Assembly (NCBI GenBank): GCA_024867545.1
Contig: JANFNE010000053.1
Span: forward strand, 62,001-126,000
Source: Phytopythium helicoides
Lineage: Eukaryota; Oomycota; Peronosporomycetes; Pythiales; Pythiaceae
Direction of reading: 5' to 3'
DNA: 64,000 bases
Made by a program: the position numbers and the translations under genes. Below are positions 21,176-31,087 of the stretch, in pieces. The notes under the pieces are model-generated. The model worked only from the letters and a program-made list of their open reading frames with translations. It did not search any database and was not told where the DNA came from. Each line of letters opens with the position of its first letter. Within the stretch, counting starts at the first letter, position 1.

Positions 21176-22021
21176 GTGTCAGCTTCGACCTACACCCCGG
21201 TGATCGGAACGATCAACAACGAACAAGTCGAACAAGCGAGACGAGAGTTCGAGTGTCGAGTCAAAACTAGGGAGCTCAATGTCCGCGTCACGATGGCAGA
21301 GAAGGTTCCAGTTGAAGACTGGGAAGTTGCTGACATCTACATCTCTGGTCTTCGCCTCGACTACGCGTACTCTCCAGACGACGGCGTTCGTCAATGTGGA
21401 GCTCTTTGACGCTGACAGTAGGATGCACAGTGTTGTTGTACAACTAATCGCGTTTCATCTTCGAAGCTACGTGAACACTTTGAGCTCTCGTCAACAATTT
21501 CTAGGTTTGCGGGTTGTAGCATCGATTGTCAGCGCGGCGACGGAAGACTCATCAAAAGCAACTCAGATACTGGTATCCACTTCATGAAAGGGAGAATGAT
21601 TGAACCTCGCTTCGCTGTGGAAGTGACGATGCATAGTCTTCGCACGTTGGGTGAAGCTCAGCGCCGATGCCGAGAATATTTCATCGGACAGAATGGAGTC
21701 AGGACCGTACTATTGCTCATGTTCCTTGGCTTCGACTCAATCGACAGAAGCAAAGCCGCTGCGGTGGCCATTCTCTATCGTCGAGATGACAGCAGGAATG
21801 GTAATGTCATGATTGACGACGTCGTGAGCTTCGGCACGGCAAATCACACCTCGACGAGGATGGACGTCAGCATGCTGGAAGAGATCGATCCAACTCGTCA
21901 GGGCGGCAACCAACGAATTCGTGACCTCCATGGATCCGCTAACAATAAGCCGATTGAGATTCATCGCGAAGACTTGCTCATGGGAGTGGCCTTCCGTCGG
22001 AGGCTGCACAACTTAAACTGA
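21176..22021 (+). pseudogene. B2: Uma2-like family B gene, start lost and two frameshifts
   Basis: The start codon of B1/B4 is GTG here (GTGTCAGCTTCGACC), the inherited GACGACGG insertion stops the first frame at ~21409, and one further base is missing near 21506 relative to B3 (CTAGGTTTGCGG against CTAGGTGTTGCGG). The remainder (RFAVEVTMHSLRTLGEAQRRCREYF ...) is readable to 22021. The ~135 bases upstream (21040-21175) are shared with B3 and, near 38340-38475, with B6, and differ from the 5' flank of B1/B4. Confidence 0.7.
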
Positions 22022-23185
22022 CTTTTGGCTGAGCTCTTCAACGCTTACTGGCGCTTTTTCAGGTACACCCAGTAGTTGGAGAATGGAGAGGAGCTGTACA
22101 AGTGCTTTCGAGGTTAAACTACCAAGCGAATTCCTTGCTGATAGATCTTTCATCCAGGAAATCCACAACACCAGGCAAAACTATCATTTGGAGCGCGCTG
22201 TTTAAGGAAAGTAAAGGATGACAGGCGAACTTGAGAATTCTCAACAGGAGTGCCAACCAGACAATTGGTGAGTTAAAGATCGACGACATCTGTGAACCAA
22301 CCATTTCAAATAGCACGGAGACAGAAGTCGCTCAGATCCTAACCGCACCAATGGTTTTGGTTCGCTTTAGCTCTCTTGGGGATCGACAATGCATTGGACT
22401 GGTTGTTCATGGTCACCGCTGAAGACGCAACAGTCGATTTGCACGCATCAGAGCCGTCGCCGCGTCGGTCATTGCGTGCACTAATGACTTGTATGATGTG
22501 CCATGACCGTAAGGTGGAACTTGCTGCTGCGTCATAGACTCGAACGGAGGACTCTCCAGTTCACACAAATCAGCTCAAAAAAAAAAAAAAAACAAAAAAA
22601 AAACAAAAAAAATCTTGCAGTGCCGCCATTCGACGCCAACTTTCACCCGCCACCGTATTCACTCAATCCAACACAAGGTGCCCTGCTGCCAGCTCGGACT
22701 CAGCGGCATCGATGACATCTCAAATGCTCGTGTGACTGACTGACAGTTCGCCAAGGAAAGTTACCGATGCCGAGTTGCCGCAAGCGGATGTACCTTCTCG
22801 ACTAGCAGGGAAAGGAAACGTGCCGGTACTCAAACACTAAGACAACGAGAAAGGCGGTCGCTCTCAAAGCTTTAGGCGGCCGAGGCAACACACCACTTTC
22901 AGATTCGACGGCTGAGGCGCAGGCGAGACGAAGAGAAGACGAGAGCGCGGGTCGTGCAACTGGCGGTCGACTCCAAGCTTCAGGCTTCAGACCTCAGACG
23001 TCAGGCTCCAAGCTTCTCACGCTTCGCACCCCAAGCTTCGCACTCCAAGCTGCCAGCTTCCGGCCTCTCGAGGATCGCCAAACACCAAACAAAGCTGCAG
23101 CTTCCGTCGCCTGTTCCAAGCGAGAGCTTCAAGTTGAAGCTCAAGTGCACGCCTCGGTCGTTTCGTGGATACGCTCGAGTCAGCC

Positions 23186-24355
23186 ATGTCACTGACCACT
23201 GGAGGCGATGCTCGATCTTCCTCCTCGCGGTATCGAAACCGGTTGAGTGGGACGGTGCGGGTGACGATACCCGGTCGCACCAATTCAAGTGCGCCGCCGA
23301 CACCGACACCGGCGTCAACGTCAACACCACTGGCAACAGGGATTTCTGCTCGCAGTCCTACAGTGGTGCCGGTGCGCTCCGCCACGAGCGCACCACCTTC
23401 ACCCAACCATACACCCACGCAGCTGCCTGTCTCGGCGCTTGTCGCCATGCAACTGTCGAGCGCAGCCTCTCTTGGGACATCAGTTCATAAACCCACCAGA
23501 CGACTCACCAGGAACCAACTCGAGTCTGCGCGCAAGGAATTCAAACGTCGAGTTGACCTCGGAGAGGAAGATGTCCGAGTGGTTGTGGCGAAGGACGTGC
23601 CAAGAGGAGTCTGGGAGAGAAGTTCCATCAGCTTCTCAGGCTGCAAGATCGCCGTCGAATCCAAGGGAGATCTCCAACTGGTTGACATTGTGCTGGAAGA
23701 GGTTGTAGGTCATCCACACGGTGCAGCAGTGAGTGAGATCAACCGGCAAATTGCTAATTTCGCGAGAAATTCGCCGCAAGAATTTTTGTTCGCTGAGAGT
23801 GGAGATTTCACTTTCCTACGTGAAGATGGAACCGAAGTGACTCGCGATCCCGATGCAGCACTCTCCCTGAACCCCGAATTCTTTGGGGGTATGGTTGTGC
23901 CAAACTTGATGGTCGAAGTTGTTGTTCGCAGCGAATCGCTCCCAGCAGCCCAGAGAAAGTGTCGGGAGTACTTTGCAACAACGACCGCGCTCCGAAACGT
24001 TCTCCTGCTCCGATTCTTCGAAATGCGAAGCCATAGAACTGCAGCTGGTGTCGCCATCTTGTATCGTCGAGATGGAAACCGCGTCGTGGTCGCTGACGTG
24101 GTGAGTTTCGGCAGCTCGCATCTTCACGGAAGCAGTTTGAGCGATGTCGAAGAGATTGACGAGGGTTACCGAGGTAATGGTGGAGAGATTATTCGCAACC
24201 TGTCTGGTGCTGCGAATGTTGGTGCTCAAGTTCGGATTGCTTCGGAGGATCTGTACATCCTCGCGCCAGACACGATTCCAATGAATGAGCGTCAAGACTT
24301 GGTGATTGAGCTGTTCTCAGTTTTTCGAGCCTACATGAAGTGCACACTTTCGTAG
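23186..24355 (+). CDS. A2: intact Uma2-like family A protein
   Basis: This is the best family A copy: 389 residues from the ATG at 23186 (MSLTTGGDARSSSS). Residues 1-~110 are Ser/Thr/Pro-rich and likely disordered. PTRRLTRNQLESARKEFKRR then begins the folded part. Putative active-site residues are Asp223 (RDPDAALS), Glu244 (LMVEVVV) and Lys258 (QRKCREYF); the 14-residue Glu-Lys spacing is the Uma2/DUF820 pattern. A HGAAVSEI helix precedes them and AGVAILYRRDGNRVVVADVVSFGSSH follows. The Asp-Glu-Lys set is complete, so nuclease activity is possible but unproven. Nothing shows a signal peptide or LFLAK-type effector leader. The single uninterrupted frame needs no intron. Confidence 0.7.
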   Translation: MSLTTGGDARSSSSRYRNRLSGTVRVTIPGRTNSSAPPTPTPASTSTPLATGISARSPTVVPVRSATSAPPSPNHTPTQLPVSALVAMQLSSAASLGTSVHKPTRRLTRNQLESARKEFKRRVDLGEEDVRVVVAKDVPRGVWERSSISFSGCKIAVESKGDLQLVDIVLEEVVGHPHGAAVSEINRQIANFARNSPQEFLFAESGDFTFLREDGTEVTRDPDAALSLNPEFFGGMVVPNLMVEVVVRSESLPAAQRKCREYFATTTALRNVLLLRFFEMRSHRTAAGVAILYRRDGNRVVVADVVSFGSSHLHGSSLSDVEEIDEGYRGNGGEIIRNLSGAANVGAQVRIASEDLYILAPDTIPMNERQDLVIELFSVFRAYMKCTLS

Positions 24356-24374
24356 GCAGAACAATTTCGAATGA

Positions 24375-25260
24375 CCAACCTCTTCTACCGTTAAAATCGT
24401 CAACGTCGTTATCGTCGTCGTCGTCGCCATTATGTACACCCTAGTCAGCGTCATTGTAGGTGTCGTTGCAATTTCCTTTGCCATCCTGCTACCATAGAGG
24501 CGTCAAAATATCTATCTCACAGGGAACTTGCATTTTGTTGATAACTTACTTGCCTCCTTCTGATTAGCTGTCTAGCTCAAAGTCCATCGTCACGATAGCA
24601 AAAAAGGGTGGAAGTCTGTCGCCCGGCTTCGAGGTTGAAAACAGCACGCTGTCCACACACGTGCAATACTGGGAGGGAGATCCAGAGGTCCTCTTGCTCA
24701 GTTGAGCAACCTGACCTGCAGTGACTATGGACAGTATGGATGTCGAGTATTTCGAACACTGATACGCGACGAATTTGATGTGCATAAGGTGGATCGGGAG
24801 CAAGAATCGTGTTTTGATCAATCTGCCAATCGAGGAGGAGCCAACCATATCATCGAATTGATGATCAATCAGTCGGCATGGCGATCAAAGTGATGACAGC
24901 AAAATATACTGCTTCAAAAGTTCAATAGAACCTATCGCAACATCATTTTCATCCAGCATCATTTACTGTCAGCGCAATCAGCTCTTTTTGCTGCGTTTGC
25001 GAAGGCAATTTTCAAGGAGATCTGGTTGGAGCGTTGCTTTGACATGCATTTTTATAGAAACAGTCTATGTCGGCGACCTACTCCGAGCATCATCGCCGCT
25101 CAGAGAAGTACAATGTTGAGAACGAAGTGACTTACTATCCAAGAACACCCAGAGCACTATGATTGGGTGTGGTGTACGTACAGTCTGTTTCGTGGATGCT
25201 AGACTTTCTCGCCGCATCATAGAGCCACCTGCACTTCGTACGCGTGCACCAAATATTTAT
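24375..25260 (+). pseudogene. Hydrophobic tail and RING-like relict (unit 2)
   Basis: This is nearly identical to 18415-19300: the out-of-frame hydrophobic tail ends at 24497, then the decayed gene related to the 62-kb frame follows from about 24564. Stops and frame changes are the same as in unit 1, so decay preceded the duplication. Confidence 0.55.
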
Positions 25261-25801
25261 TGTCCAAACAATGCCAGTCGCCAGCGACGAGGTCGAAAGA
25301 GTACTGACTGCTATCTCTCTGTGCGTGTAGTGTATTGTGCAGGGAATCTTGTAGCATTAAAGCTCTTCAACACACAGCAGTGATTGGACATCAAAACACC
25401 TCGCAAATGCTTTTCTATATGAGGTGGTGGCATGCAGTTGGCATGCTGACCGATGACCTATTCATGGTAGAGGACTGATCTTGTTATCATGTTGTGTCGA
25501 ATGACAAGGAGCCGCTTCGACACCTCCTGCAGCATGCGATGTGAGCTTCACAGATCTATACGATTGTGATGGGAAAGATACAAAAAACATATTCTGACCA
25601 CCATGGGGTCATGGGCGACAACTGTGGTGCAATTGACTCGCAGATGCAAGCATAGCACGATGTTGGTCAGAAAGCTACCACAACGGCCTCCTTTGCATTG
25701 ACGAACTTTTAAACTGTTCGATACCCGTTTCCAGGCAACGATTTGACAGTTGGCCTCTACTGGGTTTCTCGCAAACCTGAGGTTACCTCTGATGGCGCCA
25801 C

Positions 25802-26577
25802 CGGCAAATTGCTAATTTCGCGAGAAATTCGCCGCAGCAGTTTCTACGAGCAACTGGTGGAGATTTCACTTTCCTACGTGAAGATGGAACCGAGGTGACT
25901 CGCGATCCCGATGCAGCACTCTCCCTGAACCGCCAATTCTTTGGGGGTATGGCTGTGCCAAACTTGATGGTCGAAGTTGTTGTTCGCAGCGAATCGCTCC
26001 CAGCAGCCCAGAGAAAGTGTCGGGAGTACTTTGCAACAACGACCGCGCTCCGAAACGTTCTCCTGCTCCGATTCTTTGAAATGCGAAGCCATAGAACTGC
26101 AGCTGGTGTCGCCATCTTGTATCGTCGAGATGGAAACCGCGTCGTGGTCGCTGACGTGGTGAGTTTCGGCAGCTCGCATCTTCACGGAAGCAGTTTGAGC
26201 GATGTCGAAGAGATTGACGAGGGTTACCGAGGTAATGGTGGAGAGATTATTCGCAACCTGTCTGGTGCTGCGAATGTTGGCGCTCAAGTTCGGATTGCTT
26301 CGGAGGATCTGTACATCCTCGCGCCAGACACGATTCCAATGAATGAGCGTCAAGACTTGGTGATTGAGCTGTTCTCAGTTTTTCAGGCCTATATGGGCGG
26401 CATCGACACAGCGGTTCCCAATACTTCTCTGTGACTGCTGCCTGCATTGTCCTCGTCATCGTCGTCGTCGTCTTCATCTTCGTCGACATCGTTATCGTCT
26501 TCGTCGTCATCGTCCTAACACTCGTCAGCGTCATTGTAGGTGCCGTTGCAATTCTCCTAACCTTTCTGGTCCGGTAG
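25802..26577 (+). pseudogene. A2': 5'-truncated family A copy with hydrophobic tail
   Basis: This is the unit 2 equivalent of A1', with the same truncation point and the same out-of-frame hydrophobic tail ending TAG at 26577. It differs from A1' by a handful of substitutions, including RDPDAALS here against RDPDAGLS in A1'. Confidence 0.6.
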
Positions 26578-27135
26578 AGGTTTCAAGATCCCAGACTAAC
26601 AATTTATCAGCATCGTCGTCACCCTTGTGACTTGTGGAGTCGAAAGAAATCGAACTCGAAGCCTTCGATAGTCGCTTGATACGTGATCACGTAAGACAAA
26701 CACAAGATCACATTAACCTTCTCGAATAGAAAAAAAGTTTGCTACTTCCCAAATCACCTAAATCAGCTGTCGGACGCAAGAGAGCCCAACACGTATACAC
26801 GAGGGAACTCTGCGCTCAATCGTCGAGGTGTTGTTGGTGCTCTTGGGTCCATGGAATCCTTATTTTGGCTTCGAACGCACAATTGGATAGTGTCTTGGGA
26901 TACCATATGCAAAATTCAAAGTAGTGAGGACATCGATAGGAAGTCGATCATTTGGAGCACATGATGCATTGACCAACAACTAAATCTCCTTGGCCAGGTT
27001 GAAGTGCTCGAGTCAAAGCAGAGTGTAGCAATCTCGACGCAGTAGACAACTCAGTCGGCATATCACTTCCGAATTCGCTTCCACCGACACAAAGAGATAA
27101 GCCAACAATTTAAATCTTCAATTTCCACTTCGAAG

Positions 27136-27982
27136 GTGTCAGCTTTGACCTACACCCCGGTGATCGGAACGATCAACAACGAACAAGTCGAACAAGCGAG
27201 ACGAGAGTTCGAGTGTCGAGTCAAAACTAGGGAGCTCAATGTCCGCGTCACGATGGCAGAGAAGGTTCCAGTTGAAGACTGGGAAGTTGCTGACATCTAC
27301 ATCTCTGGTCTTCGCCTCGACTACGCGTACTCTCCAGACGACGGCGTTCGTCAATGTGGAGCTCTTTGACGCTGACAGTAGGATGCACAGTGTTGTTGTA
27401 CAACTAATCGCGTTTCATCTTCGAAGCTACGTGAACACTTTGAGCTCTCGTCAACAATTTCTAGGTGTTGCGGGTTGTAGCATCGATTGTCAGCGCGGCG
27501 ACGGAAGACTCATCAAAAGCAACTCAGATACTGGTATCCACTTCATGAAAGGGAGAATGATTGAACCTCGCTTCGCTGTGGAAGTGACGATGCATAGTCT
27601 TCGCACGTTGGGTGAAGCTCAGCGCCGATGCCGAGAATATTTCATCGGACAGAATGGAGTCAGGACCGTACTATTGCTCATGTTCCTTGGCTTCGACTCA
27701 ATCGACAGAAGCAAAGCCGCTGCGGTGGCCATTCTCTATCGTCGAGATGACAGCAGGAATGGTAATGTCATGATTGACGACGTCGTGAGCTTCGGCACGG
27801 CAAATCACACCTCGACGAGGATGGACGTCAGCATGCTGGAAGAGATCGATCCAACTCGTCAGGGCGGCAACCAACGAATTCGTGACCTCCATGGATCCGC
27901 TAACAATAAGCCGATTGAGATTCATCGCGAAGACTTGCTCATGGGAGTGGCCTTCCGTCGGAGGCTGCACAACTTAAACTGA
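27136..27982 (+). pseudogene. B3: Uma2-like family B gene, start lost and one frameshift
   Basis: It is as B2 (GTG instead of ATG, GACGACGG insertion) but without the extra 1-base loss near position 330 of the gene, so the second frame is open from about 27345 through FLGVAGCSIDCQRGDGRL to the stop at 27982. The 3' flank with poly-A/C tract (28538-28570) and heptamer array (28935-28969) follows and leads into C1. Confidence 0.7.
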
Positions 27983-29400
27983 CTTTTGGCTGAGCTCTTC
28001 AACGCTTACTGGCGCTTTTTCAGGTACACCCAGTAGTTGGAGAATGGAGAGGAGCTGTACAAGTGCTTTCGAGGTTAAACTACCAAGCGAATTCCTTGCT
28101 GATAGATCTTTCATCCAGGAAATCCACAACACCAGGCAAAACTATCATTTGGAGCGCGCTGTTTAAGGAAAGTAAAGGATGACAGGCGAACTTGAGAATT
28201 CTCAACAGGAGTGCCAACCAGACAATTGGTGAGTTAAAGATCGACGACATCTGTGAACCAACCATTTCAAATAGCACGGAGACAGAAGTCGCTCAGATCC
28301 TAACCGCACCAATGGTTTTGGTTCGCTTTAGCTCTCTTGGGGATCGACAATGCATTGGACTGGTTGTTCATGGTCACCGCTGAAGACGCAACAGTCGATT
28401 TGCACGCATCAGAGCCGTCGCCGCGTCGGTCATTGCGTGCACTAATGACTTGTATGATGTGCCATGACCGTAAGGTGGAACTTGCTGCTGCGTCATAGAC
28501 TCGAACGGAGGACTCTCCAGTTCACACAAATCAGCTCAAAAAAAAAAAAAAACAAAAAAAACAAAAAAAATCTTGCAGTGCCGCCATTTGACGCCAACTT
28601 TCACCCGCCACCGTATTCACTCAATCCAACACAAGGTGCCCTGCTGCCAGCTCGGACTCAGCGGCATCGATGACATCTCAAATGCTCGTGTGACTGACTG
28701 ACAGTTCGCCAAGGAAAGTTACCGATGCCGAGTTGCCGCAAGCGGATGTACCTTCTCGACTAGCAGGGAAAGGAAACGTGCCGGTACTCAAACACTAAGA
28801 CAACGAGAAAGGCGGTCGCTCTCAAAGCTTTAGGCGGCCGAGGCAACACACCACTTTCAGATTCGACGGCTGAGGCGCAGGCGAGACGAAGAGAAGACGA
28901 GAGCGCGGGTCGTGCAACTGGCGGTCGACTCCAAGCTTCAGGCTTCAGGCTTCAGGCTTCAGGCTTCAGACTTCTCACGCTTCGCACCCCAAGCTTCGCA
29001 CTCCAAGCTGCCAGCTTCCGGCCTCTCGAGGATCGCCAAACACCAAACAAAGCTGCAGCTTCCGTCGCCTGTTCCAAGCGAGAGCTTCAAGTTGAAGCTC
29101 AAGTGCACGCCTCGGTCGTTTCGTGGATACGCTCGAGTCAGCCATGTCACTGACCACTGGAGGCGATGCTCGATCTTCCTCCTCGCGGTATCGAAACCAG
29201 TTGAGTGGGACGGTGCGGGTGACGATACCCGGTCGCACCAATTCGAGTGCGCCGCCGACACCGACACCGGCGTCAACGTCAACACCACAGGCAACAGGGA
29301 TTTCTGCTCGCAGTCGTTCAGTGGTGCCGGTGCGCTCCGCCACGAGCGCACCACCTTCACCCAACCATATATCCACGCAGCCGTCGAGCGCAGCCTCTCT
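27136..29400. repeat. Tandem unit 3 of the repeat, partial
   Basis: It starts with B3 and stays almost identical to unit 2 through the shared N-terminal coding region. Near 29380-29400 the sequence switches from an A-type to a C-type domain, so the unit ends within a gene. Confidence 0.8.
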
Positions 29401-30364
29401 CATGACATCAACCTACAAGCCAACCAGACGACTGACGAGAAACCAAGTTGAGTCTGCGCGTCGGGAACTCGAGCGACGGCGTGCACTCGGCGAAGAAGAT
29501 GTGCGAGTCATTATCGCTGAATACGTGCCGAGACGGATCTGGGAGACGAGCTCGGTCAGCCTCACCGGTTGCCGCGCCATCGTCAAGTGGAAGAGCGACT
29601 GCCAGTTTGTCGACATTGAGCTTGTTGATGTCGAGTATGCGCCACACAGCAGGGTAGTCAACATGGTACACGGCTGGCTCTACATCTTTGCGAGTCGCTC
29701 GCCACAAGGATATTTGGTATCCGGAAATGGACGCCTTACATTCCAGCGCGCAAACCGACTCTTAGAGACGCGTGAACCCGATGCGGCACTCAACGTTAGC
29801 TCTCGCTTCAGTCAACGCTTCGTGGCACCCCGTTTGGTCATCGAGGTGGTGGTTCAGAGTCATTCTTTACCAGCTGCGCAGCAGCACTGTCGCGAGTACT
29901 TTGAAGGTTATGCGGACATTCGCGCGGTTGTACTCCTCAAATTCTGGCCAACTCGACAGGATGGGAGTGTGGCGTGCGTTGCGGTCTCGTATCGTCGAGA
30001 TGGAAATGATGTCGATGTTGCTGATGTCGTGAGCTTCGGCAGTGTACATCTTTGGTTGATGGAGTTAGCGCACATCGAGAATATCGATGAGGCTTACCAA
30101 GTCCAAGGTCAGGTTATCCGAGATTTGACTGGTGCAGCGAATGTGAATGCGGAGATCCGTATCTCTGGTGAAGATCTTTACTTTGAAGCACCAGCCGGAA
30201 TTGCGCGAACGGATTTGGTACTTCCCCTCTTACCGCTTTTGGAAGCGTATACGGAAGGCGTGAGAAGCGAGAGCTTGCAACAAATAGCGATCGAGCAGCT
30301 TCAACGCGATGCCGGTAATCAGAGATCGCCAAGAACGCGATCAGCGTTCTCATCCACGGGATAA
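29144..30364 (+). CDS. C1: intact Uma2-like family C protein
   Basis: An ATG at 29144 gives 406 residues. The first ~85 residues are almost the same as A2 (MSLTTGGDARSSSSRYRN), then the sequence diverges to YKPTRRLTRNQVESARRELERR. The domain has YAPHSRVVNMVHGWLY, REPDAALNV (Asp213), PRLVIEVVVQS (Glu234) and QQHCREYF, where His248 sits exactly 14 residues after the Glu in place of the catalytic Lys. Then follow AVVLLKFWP, CVAVSYRRDGNDVDVADVVSFGS and VIRDLTGAANV. The tail (LLPLLEAYTEG...) lacks the hydrophobic segment of A genes. The missing Lys suggests an altered or lost activity; the intact frame suggests it is still a gene. Confidence 0.7.
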   Translation: MSLTTGGDARSSSSRYRNQLSGTVRVTIPGRTNSSAPPTPTPASTSTPQATGISARSRSVVPVRSATSAPPSPNHISTQPSSAASLMTSTYKPTRRLTRNQVESARRELERRRALGEEDVRVIIAEYVPRRIWETSSVSLTGCRAIVKWKSDCQFVDIELVDVEYAPHSRVVNMVHGWLYIFASRSPQGYLVSGNGRLTFQRANRLLETREPDAALNVSSRFSQRFVAPRLVIEVVVQSHSLPAAQQHCREYFEGYADIRAVVLLKFWPTRQDGSVACVAVSYRRDGNDVDVADVVSFGSVHLWLMELAHIENIDEAYQVQGQVIRDLTGAANVNAEIRISGEDLYFEAPAGIARTDLVLPLLPLLEAYTEGVRSESLQQIAIEQLQRDAGNQRSPRTRSAFSSTG

Positions 30365-30545
30365 GGACGCAACATTTTTCAAATTTCTTTTGCTGTGGTG
30401 TGACTCGTAACGTGACAGAAGCTCGCGTTACCATTAGTTTGAGCACATTCAATCTCGTAAGCGCGCAAAGTAGTTGCGCAGATACACCGATAAAATCTTA
30501 ACAAGCTGCTTTTCACTCTTTTCTACTGTCTCTTACTCTTCTACC

Positions 30546-30845
30546 AGCAGCAGGGTGACTCGAAGCATGTTTCACAATTAGAGGGATAGCTTTCATTGAA
30601 TTTTTACGCACTACCGCGCTATGAGGCGCATACTTGACATCAACAAGCTCAATGTCGACAAACTGATAGTCGCGGTTCCCCGTCGGCGAGGCTGACCGAG
30701 CTCGTCTCCCAGATCCGTCTCGGCACGTATTCAGCGATAATGATTCGCACATCTTCTTCGCCAAGCGCACGCCGTCGCTCGAGTTCCCGACGCGCAGACT
30801 CAACTTGGCTTTTATCAGTCGTCTGGTTGGCTTGTAGGTTGATGT
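30546..30845 (-). pseudogene. Inverted family C fragment
   Basis: The minus strand from about 30845 encodes pieces matching the start of the C domain (MTSTYKPTRRL, a short skip, then RVGNSSDG in another frame, VDIELVDVKYAPHSAVV) before similarity is lost. It lies directly after C1 in opposite orientation, and its 3' end resembles sequence near 36390. It is a small inverted remnant. Confidence 0.5.
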
Positions 30846-31087
30846 CATGAGAGAGATCGCGCTCGGCAGTTGCATGGCGACAGGCGGGGGGAATAGAGGT
30901 TGCGTGGCTATCAGGCTAGTGGTGGAAAGACCTTGCGGATTCTCGGTTCTCTATCTTTTGAATGGGACAGTTCACGTGACGATTCCTGTCCCGCCAACTC
31001 CAATACCAGAATCTACTAGAAAACTACTAGAAGCTGCAGAACTTTCCTTACAACCTCCCTCAGCTTGCCTCGCAACCACACACGGTC

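Larger units (their letters stand above)
21176..27135. repeat. Tandem unit 2 of the ~5.96-kb repeat (5960 bp)
   Basis: It contains B2, flank, A2, relict and A2'. Compared with units 1 and 3 only scattered substitutions and a few 1-bp indels are visible, for example GTAGTATT against GTAGCATT, and one base missing in B2 near 21506. This implies a very recent duplication, continuing exchange, or an assembly collapse or expansion. Confidence 0.85.

Noticed and set aside
28935..28969. CRISPR-like or regulatory repeat array
   Set aside because: These are simple contiguous heptamers without spacers, in a eukaryotic sequence.
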